Positions 48,491 through 58,350 of a DNA stretch of 64,000 nt are shown piece by piece. The notes under the pieces were generated by a model, which did no database searches, was not told the origin of the DNA, and worked only from the letters and a program-made list of their open reading frames with translations. The DNA is from Lichenibacterium minor (lineage in GTDB: Bacteria; Pseudomonadota; Alphaproteobacteria; Rhizobiales; Beijerinckiaceae): positions 17,166 to 81,165 of the forward strand of contig NZ_QYBB01000024.1 in assembly GCF_004137685.1 (NCBI RefSeq), given 5' to 3'. Within the stretch, counting starts at the first letter, position 1. Every line of letters begins with the position of its first letter. Position numbers and translations under genes: made by a program.

Positions 48491-49599
48491 TGCGGCGGCT
48501 CGCCATCGCGCTGCTCGCCGCGGCGGCGCTCCTGGGCGCCGCCGGAGCCGCCGCGGCCGCGGTCCGCATCAAGGACATCGCGACGCTCGGGGGCATGCGC
48601 GACAACCAGCTCGTCGGCTACGGCCTCGTGGTGGGTCTGCTCGGCACCGGCGACACGATGCGCAACGCCCCCTTCACCGAGCAGGCCGTGCAGTCGATGC
48701 TCGACCGCATGGGCGTCAACGTCCGCAACATCCCCCTGCGCAACCGCAACGTCGCGGCCGTCATCGTCACGGCGCAGCTGCCGCCCCTCGCGGGCCGCGG
48801 CCAGCCGCTCGACGTCACGGTGTCGTCCTTGGGCGATTCCACCTCGCTGCTCGGCGGCACCCTGATCATGACCCCGCTGATGGGGGGCGACGGCCAGACC
48901 CACGCTGTGGCGCAGGGCGCCGTGTCGGTGTCGGGCTCATCGGCGGCGGGCGCCGCCGAAAGCTACAGCCAGGGCGTGCCCACGGCCGGGCGCATCGCCA
49001 ACGGCGCCATCGTGGAGCGCGAAGCGCCGGGCGCCTTCGGGCCGGGCGGCGCGCTGGTGCTGGAGCTGAAGAACCCGGACTTCAAGACCGCGGTGCGGGT
49101 CGCCGACGCCATCAACGGTTTCACCCGCACGCGCTTCCACGTCCATGCCGCGCACGAGGAGGACCTCCGCCGCGTCACGCTGCTGTGCCCGCCGAGCGTC
49201 GGGGCGGCGCGCTTCATGGCGGAGATCGGCGACCTCACGGTGGAGCCGGACGTGCCGGCCCGCGTGGTGATCGACGAGCGCACCGGAACGGTGGTGATCG
49301 GCGAGGACGTGCAGATCTCCACCGTGGCGGTGACGCACGGCAGCCTGACCGTGCGGATCACGGAAAGCCCCCAGGTGTCGCAGCCGGCGCCGCTGTCGGG
49401 CGGTCGCACCCAGGTGGTGCCTTCCACCTCCATCTCGTCGACGGAGCCCAAGGGGACGCTGAACATCCTGCGCGGCACGACGCTGAAGACGCTCGTCAAC
49501 GGGCTGAACCAGATCGGCCTGAAGCCGTCCGGCATCATCGCGATCCTGCAGGCCATCAAATCGGCCGGAGCCCTCCAGGCGGAGCTCGTGGCGCAGTAG
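48490..49599 (+). CDS. flgI: Flagellar P-ring protein FlgI
   Basis: 369 residues. A signal peptide ends near 'AAAAV'. 'RIKDIATLGGMRDNQLVGYGLVVGLLGTGD' is a near-consensus FlgI start, and the C-terminus has 'LKTLVNGLNQIGLKPSGIIAILQAIKSAGALQAEL'-type sequence. It forms the ring in the peptidoglycan layer. flgH, which normally follows in rhizobia, is not present. Confidence 0.95.
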   Translation: MRRLAIALLAAAALLGAAGAAAAAVRIKDIATLGGMRDNQLVGYGLVVGLLGTGDTMRNAPFTEQAVQSMLDRMGVNVRNIPLRNRNVAAVIVTAQLPPLAGRGQPLDVTVSSLGDSTSLLGGTLIMTPLMGGDGQTHAVAQGAVSVSGSSAAGAAESYSQGVPTAGRIANGAIVEREAPGAFGPGGALVLELKNPDFKTAVRVADAINGFTRTRFHVHAAHEEDLRRVTLLCPPSVGAARFMAEIGDLTVEPDVPARVVIDERTGTVVIGEDVQISTVAVTHGSLTVRITESPQVSQPAPLSGGRTQVVPSTSISSTEPKGTLNILRGTTLKTLVNGLNQIGLKPSGIIAILQAIKSAGALQAELVAQ

Positions 49600-49619
49600 G
49601 CCGGCGCCGCCGTCACGCC

Positions 49620-49637
49620 GGGGGATTGTTAATCCCC
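49620..49637. other. Short perfect hairpin between flgI and the GGDEF gene
   Basis: GGGGATT (49621-49627), loop GTT, AATCCCC (49631-49637). It lies 22 bases after the flgI stop and may attenuate or end the flg transcript. No T tract follows. Confidence 0.4.
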
Positions 49638-49688
49638 ACCGGTCTACCCTGGTTCCACATCGCGAGATCGCGCCCGGATTCGTCGGCA

Positions 49689-50876
49689 ATGGCATTCGAC
49701 CCCGTCACATTGCTCACGATGTCCGTCGTCGTGCTGGTCGCGCTCGGCGCCACGATGTTGCGGCTGGCGCGGGGCGAGGGGACGTGCAAACTCCTGTGCT
49801 GGTCCGGGGCGGCCTTCCTGTGCCTCGGCGCGGGCTTCATCATGCTCCTGGCCGCGCCGACGGACATCCACGCGCCGGTGCGGGTCCTCGGCAACGCCGC
49901 CCTCATGCTGCCCTACGGCCTCCTGTGGGGCGCGGCCCGGCGCTTCGACCGGCGCACGGCTCCCTTCGAGGTCGTGTCGGCGGGGGCCCTCGCGTGGCTG
50001 CTCGCGGCTTCGCTCTTCGATCCGTCGCAGGGCCTGCGGATCGCCCTGACCTCGGCCATCGTGGCCGCCTACAGCGTCGCCACCATGGTGGAGCACCGCC
50101 GCGGCCGGGACGGCCTGCAGTCGCAGCGCTACGCGTCCTGGATCTTCGCCGCGCATGGCGGCTTCTTCGCGCTCCGCGCCGTCCTGGGCCCCACCTTCGG
50201 GTTCGGCGCCTGGGGGGCCGACGTGGCGCAGGTCTGGGGGGCGCTCCTCGGGCTGGAAACCGTGGCGGTTTCCGTGACGGTCGCCGTGACGGCGATCGGC
50301 ATGAGCCGCGAGCGCATCGCCAAGGACCACCGCCGGGACGCGCTGGAAGACCCCCTGACGGGGATCGGCAACCGCCGCGCCCTGGACCGGTCCGGCCTGC
50401 CGCTGCTCGACGCCTGCCGCCGCGCCGGTCGCCCGGCCTGCCTGCTGCTGATGGACCTCGACGGGTTCAAGCTCGTCAACGACCGGCACGGCCACCCCGC
50501 GGGCGACCGGCTGCTCGTGGCCTTCGCCCGCCTCGCGCACGACTACCTGCCGCCGAACAGCCTCGTGTGCCGCATCGGCGGCGAGGAGTTCGCGGCGCTG
50601 GTGCCGGCGGCGGACCTCGACCGGGCCCTGGCGGTGGCGGACGAGATCCGCGCGCTCTTCGCCCACATCGTGCTCGACCACGGCACCGGCCCCCTCCGCA
50701 CTACGGTCAGCATCGGCGTGGCCCGGGACCGGGGCGGGCAGGGGGCGGCGTCGCAGGGCGACCTCGTCGAGCTGATCGGCCGCGCCGACCTTTGCCTCTA
50801 CGCCGCCAAGCAGCACGGCCGCGACCGCGTGGTCGCCGACGGCGTCCCGGCCGCGTCCGGCCGCTCGGCGGCCTGA
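49689..50876 (+). CDS. Membrane diguanylate cyclase (GGDEF)
   Basis: 395 residues. About six hydrophobic segments in the first 205 residues form a membrane sensor. The GGDEF domain (about 215-380) has 'DPLTGIGNRRAL', 'MDLDGFKLVNDRHGHPAGD' and the active-site 'RIGGEEF' at 297-301. The inhibitory I-site RxxD is absent (PPNS at that place). It should make c-di-GMP without product inhibition. It follows flgI by 89 bases but has its own likely start. Confidence 0.9.
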   Translation: MAFDPVTLLTMSVVVLVALGATMLRLARGEGTCKLLCWSGAAFLCLGAGFIMLLAAPTDIHAPVRVLGNAALMLPYGLLWGAARRFDRRTAPFEVVSAGALAWLLAASLFDPSQGLRIALTSAIVAAYSVATMVEHRRGRDGLQSQRYASWIFAAHGGFFALRAVLGPTFGFGAWGADVAQVWGALLGLETVAVSVTVAVTAIGMSRERIAKDHRRDALEDPLTGIGNRRALDRSGLPLLDACRRAGRPACLLLMDLDGFKLVNDRHGHPAGDRLLVAFARLAHDYLPPNSLVCRIGGEEFAALVPAADLDRALAVADEIRALFAHIVLDHGTGPLRTTVSIGVARDRGGQGAASQGDLVELIGRADLCLYAAKQHGRDRVVADGVPAASGRSAA

Positions 50877-50985
50877 TCGCCCGCAAGCGACAGGCGGGGA
50901 TGGGGAACCCGTCCGGTCCGGCATCGAACTTGCTCGCGTTGCATGCGAGACTGCCGTCCGCCGCCGTCGTTCCCCGGATCCTTCC

Positions 50986-52164
50986 ATGCCCATCCAGAAC
51001 CGCATCGCCGAATTCGAAGCCGACATGACGGCGTGGCGCCGCGACCTGCACCTCCACCCCGAACTGGCCTTCGCGGAGCACCGCACGGGCGCGATGATCC
51101 AGGCGAAGCTGCGGGAGTTCGGGGTCGACGAGGTGCTGACCGGCTTCGCCGTCACGGGCGTGGTGGGCGTCATCCGCGGGCGCGACGCCTGCGCGGACGC
51201 GATCGGGCTGCGCGCCGACATCGACGCCCTCCCGATCCTGGAGGAGACGGGCCTGCCCTACGCGTCGTCGGTGCCCGGCGTGATGCATGCCTGCGGGCAC
51301 GACGGCCACACCGCGATGCTGCTCGGCGCCGCCCGCTACCTGGCGGAAACCCGCAACTTCGCCGGAACCGTCTACGTCATCTTCCAGCCCGCCGAGGAGC
51401 AGGGCGGCGGCGGCGAGGTGATGGTGAAGGACGGGCTGTTCGCGCGCTGCCCGATGGACCGCGTCTTCGGCCTACACAACGCGCCCGGCGACCCGCTCGG
51501 CACGTTCAACTGGCGCGTCGGCCCCACCATGGCGGCGGTGGCGAACCTGTCGATCGCCGTCAAGGGCAAGGGTGCCCACGGGGCGCAGCCGCACAACGGC
51601 GTGGACCCCATCGTGGTGTCGGGCGCCATCGTGTCGGCCCTGCAGTCGGTGGTGGCGCGCAACGTCCGCCCCACCGAGAGCGCCGTGCTGACGATCGCCG
51701 AGATCAAGGGCGGCAACGCCTTCAACGTCATCCCGTCCGAGGTGACGATGCGGGGCACGGCGCGCTGGTTCACCCCCGTGGTGGGCGACCTCCTGGAGGA
51801 GAACTTCGGCCGCATCGTCCGCGCCACCGCGGAAGCCTACGGGGCCGAAGCCACCTCCACCTTCGCCCGCACCTACCCGGCGCTGGTCAACGAGGAGGAA
51901 TCGACCGCCCTGGCGTGCCGCGCCGCCGAAGCCGTGGTGGGCACCGGCCGCGTGCTGCCGATGGACCAGCCCACCATGGGGGCCGAGGACTTCTCCTTCA
52001 TGCTCAACGAGCGGCCCGGCAGCTACATCATGCTGGGCGCCGCGCGCGACGGCGAGAACCCGCAGGTCCACCATCCCGCCTACGACTTCAACGACGCGGT
52101 GCTGACCACCGGCGCCGCCTATTGGGCCACGCTGGCGGAACAGCTGCTGCCGCGGCGCGCCTGA
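50986..52164 (+). CDS. M20-family amidohydrolase (HipO-like)
   Basis: 392 residues. Metal-binding Cys103 in 'MHACGHDGHTAMLLGAA', 'FQPAEEQGGGGEVMVKDG' and 'MGAEDFSFM' place it among the aminoacylase/hippurate hydrolase amidohydrolases. It removes N-acyl groups from amino acids in the cytoplasm. It is the first of three M20 genes around the peptide transporter. Substrate unknown. Confidence 0.9.
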   Translation: MPIQNRIAEFEADMTAWRRDLHLHPELAFAEHRTGAMIQAKLREFGVDEVLTGFAVTGVVGVIRGRDACADAIGLRADIDALPILEETGLPYASSVPGVMHACGHDGHTAMLLGAARYLAETRNFAGTVYVIFQPAEEQGGGGEVMVKDGLFARCPMDRVFGLHNAPGDPLGTFNWRVGPTMAAVANLSIAVKGKGAHGAQPHNGVDPIVVSGAIVSALQSVVARNVRPTESAVLTIAEIKGGNAFNVIPSEVTMRGTARWFTPVVGDLLEENFGRIVRATAEAYGAEATSTFARTYPALVNEEESTALACRAAEAVVGTGRVLPMDQPTMGAEDFSFMLNERPGSYIMLGAARDGENPQVHHPAYDFNDAVLTTGAAYWATLAEQLLPRRA

Positions 52165-52233
52165 GCGGGGGGCGCGCGCCCGGGCACCGTCCCCGGCCCC
52201 GGCGACGCCGCCCCCCGGCCGGCGGCACCCGGG

Positions 52234-52252
52234 CGCGACCGACGCGGTCGCG
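52234..52252. terminator. Candidate terminator between convergent genes
   Basis: CGCGACC (52234-52240) pairs with GGTCGCG (52246-52252) around a five-base loop. It lies in the 114-bp gap between the HipO-like gene and the ABC ATPase gene. A longer outer inverted repeat (CGCGCCCGGG with CCCGGGCGCG) surrounds it. Confidence 0.45.
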
Positions 52253-52278
52253 GAGCCGGCGGGCCGTCGGGACCGGCC

Positions 52279-54123
<1,845 letters not shown>

Positions 54124-54149
54124 GGGATCCCAGTCCGGAAGGGTGGCAC

Positions 54150-54286
54150 CCGGTCGCCCCGTCCGCCGCCCTTCGGGCGGTCGCTCTCCCCTCGAAGGGG
54201 AAAGGCGAGGCGGGGTTCGGGTCCGTTTCCTCCCCCGCGGGGGGAAGGAAACCGTGCGAAGCGCGGTGGAGGGGGCGTTGCCGCCT
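54150..54286. repeat. REP-like palindromic repeat cluster
   Basis: A gap of 163 bp within the transporter operon contains successive hairpins: CCCCT-CGA-AGGGG at about 54188-54200, and GTTTCCT (54225-54231) with AGGAAAC (54246-54252) enclosing CCCCC/GGGGG. A GTGCGAAGCGCGGTGGAGGG tail follows. This style of element is scattered in intergenic DNA of related genomes. Confidence 0.65.
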
Positions 54287-55348
54287 TCAGACCACGCGGC
54301 GCGCGTCGAGCGCGTCGCGCAGCCCGTCGCCGATGAAGTTGATCGACAGGACGGTGAGGAAGATCGCCAGGCCCGGGAACAGTGCCCAATGGGTGGCGGT
54401 GTCGAGGTGGTCCTTGGCGTCGAACAGGATGCGCCCCCAGGTCGGGATGTCGGGCGGGAAGCCCAGGCCGAGGAAGGACAGCGTCGATTCCGCGATGATG
54501 GCGGAGGACACCTCGATGGTGCCCGCCACGATCACGGGCCCGAGCGCGTTCGGCAGGATGTGGCGCAGCACGAGGTGCAGCGTCGTGCCGCCCTGCGAGC
54601 GCGCCGCTTCCACGAACTCCTTTTCGCGCAGCGACAGGAACTGCGCGCGCACGAGCCGCGCCACCGGCATCCAGCCCAGGCCCCCGATGACCAGCACGAT
54701 CATCACGAACACGCCGCCCTCGACGCCGAAGACGCGCTTCAGCGCGTCCCGGAACAGGTAGATGAGCAGCAGCAGCAGCGGCAACTGCGGCAGGGCGAGG
54801 AACAGGTCCGTCACCCACATCAGGAGGGGCCCGAGCGCGCCGCGCGACATCCCGGCGAGGCTGCCCACCGTCAGCCCCACCACCGTCGCCACCAGCATGG
54901 CGGCGACGCCGACCGCGAGCGAGATGCGCCCGCCGTAGATCATGCGGGCGAGGAGGTCCTGCCCGAGGTCGTCGGTGCCGAACGGATGCGCCGCCGAGGG
55001 ACCCTGGAGCATGGCCGAGAAGTCGATGTCGTCGATGGCGGTCGGCCACAGGACGGGGCCGAGCACCACCCCGAGCACCAGGGCCGCCAGCACGAACACG
55101 CTGGCGAGCGCCAGGCGGTGGCGGCTGAAGCGGAACCACACTTCGCCGGCGCCCGAGCGCCGCCGGTCGACCGCGGGCGCGTCGGGGACGGCGGCGGCCA
55201 GCGCCGGATAGGCGGCGGCGAGGGCCGCGGTGCCGTCCGAAACGAGGTGGGATCCCGCCGAAGCCGGCGAAGGATCCAGGCCCAGGAAGGCCGGATCCCC
55301 GGCGACCGTGAGGTCAACCGAAGGAGATGCGGGGGTCGAGCCAGCCAT
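54287..55348 (-). CDS. Peptide-type ABC transporter permease (DppC-like)
   Basis: 353 residues. A non-homologous N-terminal extension of about 65 residues precedes the OppC_N segment and six membrane helices. 'HPFGTDDLGQDLLARMIYGGRISLAVG' and the 'EAARSQGGTTLHLVLRHILPNALGPVIV' EAA loop are diagnostic. Its ATG lies 35 bases inside the upstream permease gene, so the two are tightly coupled. Confidence 0.92.
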   Translation of the reverse strand: MAGSTPASPSVDLTVAGDPAFLGLDPSPASAGSHLVSDGTAALAAAYPALAAAVPDAPAVDRRRSGAGEVWFRFSRHRLALASVFVLAALVLGVVLGPVLWPTAIDDIDFSAMLQGPSAAHPFGTDDLGQDLLARMIYGGRISLAVGVAAMLVATVVGLTVGSLAGMSRGALGPLLMWVTDLFLALPQLPLLLLLIYLFRDALKRVFGVEGGVFVMIVLVIGGLGWMPVARLVRAQFLSLREKEFVEAARSQGGTTLHLVLRHILPNALGPVIVAGTIEVSSAIIAESTLSFLGLGFPPDIPTWGRILFDAKDHLDTATHWALFPGLAIFLTVLSINFIGDGLRDALDARRVV

Positions 55349-56273
55349 AGAGCAGGTCCGCGATGAGGTTGAACAGGACGACCAGGCAGGCGAACACGAA
55401 GGTGACGGCCATCACGACCGGCGTATCGTTGCTGAGCATGGCGTTGATGAGCAGCGCCCCGATGCCCGGCACGCGGAAGATCTGCTCGGTGACGATGGCG
55501 CCGCCGAAGACGGCCGGCATCTGCAGCGCCACCAGCGTCACCACGGGGATGAGGCCGTTGCGGGCGATGTGGCGCAGCGTCACCGTGCTGTCGGCGAGGC
55601 CCTTGGCGCGGGCCGTCGTGACGTAGTCGAGCCGCGCCACGTCGAGCACGGCCGAGCGGACGTAGCGCGTGTAGGACGCGGCCTGGAAGAAACCGAGCAC
55701 GCAGACCGGCATGATCGCCTGCTTGACGTGCAGCCAGTACCATTGGAACCCGGTGGCCTGGATGTCGGCGTCGTAGACGAAGGGCAGCCAGTGGAGCTGG
55801 ATCGAGAACACCAGGATGAACAGGATGCCGGTGAAGAAGGTCGGCAGCGAGAAGCCCGCGAAGGCCAAGGTGTTGGCCACCTTGTCGAAGAGCGAATAGG
55901 GCCGCACGGCCGCGACGATGCCGACCGGCACGGCGACGACGAGCGCCAGGACCTGCGACGAGCCGACCACGAAGAGGGTGGTCGGCACGCGCCCGAGGAT
56001 GAGGGCCGCCACGTCCGTCCGGCTTTGGAACGAGAAGCCCCAGTCGCCCCCCGCCATGGCGACGAGCCAGTGCCAGTAGCGGAACATCACCGGGTCATCG
56101 AGCCCGAACTTCGCCCGCAGCGCCATGCGGACCTCGGGGGGGACGCTCGGGTTGGTGGCGAGTTCGCTGAACGGGTCGCCCGGCGCCAGCGCCAGGACGA
56201 CGAACAGGATCAGGCTGATCCCGAGCAGGCTCGGGATCGCGATCAGGAGGCGGCGGGTGAGGTAGGCGCCCAC
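55314..56273 (-). CDS. Peptide-type ABC transporter permease (DppB-like)
   Basis: 319 residues with six membrane helices. 'YLTRRLLIAIPSLLGISLILFVVL' at the start, 'YVRSAVLDVARLDYVTTARAKGL' as EAA loop and 'LLYGWLDPRISFG' at the end match DppB/OppB. It forms the import channel with the DppC-like subunit. It starts 29 bases after the substrate-binding protein gene. Confidence 0.93.
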   Translation of the reverse strand: MGAYLTRRLLIAIPSLLGISLILFVVLALAPGDPFSELATNPSVPPEVRMALRAKFGLDDPVMFRYWHWLVAMAGGDWGFSFQSRTDVAALILGRVPTTLFVVGSSQVLALVVAVPVGIVAAVRPYSLFDKVANTLAFAGFSLPTFFTGILFILVFSIQLHWLPFVYDADIQATGFQWYWLHVKQAIMPVCVLGFFQAASYTRYVRSAVLDVARLDYVTTARAKGLADSTVTLRHIARNGLIPVVTLVALQMPAVFGGAIVTEQIFRVPGIGALLINAMLSNDTPVVMAVTFVFACLVVLFNLIADLLYGWLDPRISFG

Positions 56274-56302
56274 GGGTCAGGCTTTCCGGGCGGGACGGAC
56301 GC

Positions 56303-58096
56303 TCACGCGTCCTTCCACCAGTCGGACACGGCCCACATGTCGTTGTCCCAGCCGCTGCGCACCGCGTGCAGCTTGTTGCCGACGCCCGCCACGGAGCCGC
56401 GCTGGATGATCGGCAGCACGTTGGCCGACACCACGAGATCGTTCATCTTGATGAACATGGCGGCACGCTTGACGGGGTCGAGCTCCACCTTGGCCTTGTT
56501 GAACAGGTCGTCGAACTCCGCGCTGTGGTAGCGCGAGTTGTTCTGCCCGGACCACTTGTTGCTCTTCTGCGAGGCCTGGGTGGACACGTATTGCGTCATC
56601 CAATCCGCGGCGTCGGGCGTCGTCGCCTGGTTCGCATATTCCTCCATGTCGGCATAGAAGTGCGAATCCGTGTCGGTGTTGCCGGGGTCGCCGGCGAAGA
56701 ACACGGAGGCGGGTACGCTCTTCAGCTCGATCTCGATGCCGGCTTTCGAGGCTGCCTGCTTGATGATGGCCTGCGTCTTCTGGCGCGGCCCGTTGATCGA
56801 GGTTTGAAACAGGAAGTGCATCCTGTAGCCGTTCTTGGCGCGGATGCCGTCCGAGCCCTTCGCCCAGCCGGCGTCGTCGAGCAGCTTGTTGGCGGCCGCG
56901 ATGTCGAAGGCGTAGTGGGTGTTGGGGGACGTGTAGCGCGCCGGGCCGTTGACGACGTTGCTCGCCGGTTTGCCGGTGCGCCCGTAGATGAAGTCCGAGA
57001 TCGACTTGCGGTCGACCAGCAGGTTCATCGCCTTCAGCACCGCCGGGTCGGAGAAGGCGGGGTGCTGGGTCTTCAGCGAGGACTTCTCGCCGTCCACTTC
57101 CTTGTTGGGGTCGGTGGCGTTGAGATAAAGGAACTCGCAGTAGTTGCCGAACACCGTGTCGATGCGGCCCTTGCCGCCGTCCTCGAGCCGTTTCAGCACC
57201 TCGTCCTCGACCTGCAGGTTCCAGCCGAAGTCGTAGTCGCCCGTCTGCAGCACGGCGCGGGCCGCCGACACGGCGTCGCCGCCGCCCTTCAGCTCGATCG
57301 AGTCGAAATACGGCCGGTTGGGCTTGTGATAGTCGACGAAGCGCTCGCCCCGCACCGTGTCGGCGGGACGGAACTCGACGCACCGGTAGGGCCCGGTGCC
57401 GATCGGCATCAGGTTGGCGGGCGCTTCGCGCGACTTCGCCCCCATGTAGTCGCCGTAGACGTGCTTCGGCAGGATCATGCCGTTGCGGCCCACGAAGGCG
57501 TCGGCCCAGAAGGGCGTCGGGCCCGCGAAGTCGACCCGGACCGAAAGGTCGTCGAGCTTGGTGACCTTGATGTCGCTGTAGGTCGCGACCGTCACGCAGG
57601 CCGCCGCCGGATCCTTGGCGAACTCCCAGGTGAAGACGAGGTCGTCCGCCGTGAAGGGCTTCCCGTCGTGCCACTTCACGCCCGGCTTCAGCTTCCAGGT
57701 GACCGAACGGCCGTCGGCGGCGAGCTGGCCGTTGTCGACCGACGGGATCTCGGTGGCGAGCACCGGCACGAGGTTGCCGTCGCTGTCCCAGCCGGCGAGC
57801 GGCTCGTAGAAGATGCGCGACCCTTCGACGTCCTTGGTGCCGGTGGAGAAATGGCCGTTGAGCAGCGTCGGGCCCTGCCAGAACAGCAGCTTCAAGGGGC
57901 CGCCGCCGCCGGCCTTGGCGGGCTTGTAGGCGGCATCGGCGGAGGTCGCCGCCAGGGCGGCGCCGCCGTGCGTCAGCATGGCGGCCGCCATCGGGGCCGT
58001 CAGCCCCAGCGCGGCCATGCGCTGCACGAAGCTCCGCCGGGACAGGCGTCCCCCGCGGACCTCGGACACCAACCCACGCAGATCCTGCTCGTTCAT
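56303..58096 (-). CDS. Periplasmic substrate-binding protein, family 5 (peptide-type)
   Basis: 597 residues. The N-terminus has a twin-arginine signal, 'SRRSFVQRMAALG', followed by a hydrophobic stretch, so export of the folded protein is likely. The mature part has 'VTWKLKPGVKWHDGKPFTADDLVFTWE', the SBP_bac_5 signature. It is long for the family and probably binds a peptide or N-acylated compound. First gene of the binding protein-permease-permease-ATPase operon. Confidence 0.93.
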   Translation of the reverse strand: MNEQDLRGLVSEVRGGRLSRRSFVQRMAALGLTAPMAAAMLTHGGAALAATSADAAYKPAKAGGGGPLKLLFWQGPTLLNGHFSTGTKDVEGSRIFYEPLAGWDSDGNLVPVLATEIPSVDNGQLAADGRSVTWKLKPGVKWHDGKPFTADDLVFTWEFAKDPAAACVTVATYSDIKVTKLDDLSVRVDFAGPTPFWADAFVGRNGMILPKHVYGDYMGAKSREAPANLMPIGTGPYRCVEFRPADTVRGERFVDYHKPNRPYFDSIELKGGGDAVSAARAVLQTGDYDFGWNLQVEDEVLKRLEDGGKGRIDTVFGNYCEFLYLNATDPNKEVDGEKSSLKTQHPAFSDPAVLKAMNLLVDRKSISDFIYGRTGKPASNVVNGPARYTSPNTHYAFDIAAANKLLDDAGWAKGSDGIRAKNGYRMHFLFQTSINGPRQKTQAIIKQAASKAGIEIELKSVPASVFFAGDPGNTDTDSHFYADMEEYANQATTPDAADWMTQYVSTQASQKSNKWSGQNNSRYHSAEFDDLFNKAKVELDPVKRAAMFIKMNDLVVSANVLPIIQRGSVAGVGNKLHAVRSGWDNDMWAVSDWWKDA

Positions 58097-58350
58097 CTGT
58101 CACTCCTCGGCGGGCACGCCGCCTCGCCCTCGCATGCAAGTCGGGCGCCAGACCGGACGGCCCTCGGGCGTCCCGTCGTGCTGCCCAGAGTTTGGGCAGC
58201 ATGACGGATGGCGTGATTTCCGCAAGGGGTCGGCCCGAGGGGCGGCTCCAGGACCGCGCCGCGGCGCCCCGGTTTGGCCTTCTGCATGCATGGTCCCGGG
58301 GGTACACTGCCGGCGCGCGCCGCACATCCACCCCGAGGACAGCCGACCCC
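58097..58350. promoter_or_regulatory. Divergent promoter region of the transporter/amidohydrolase module
   Basis: 254 bp between the start codons of the binding-protein gene (-) and the AbgB-like gene (+). A large palindrome at 58173-58207 is the outstanding feature. No regulator gene adjoins. Confidence 0.6.
58173..58207. promoter_or_regulatory. Operator-like palindrome
   Basis: Two 15-base arms (58173-58187 and 58193-58207) complementary except for one position, with inner arms TGCTGCCCA and TGGGCAGCA and a five-base spacer GAGTT. In a divergent promoter region a dimeric repressor or activator site is more likely than a terminator. Confidence 0.65.
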
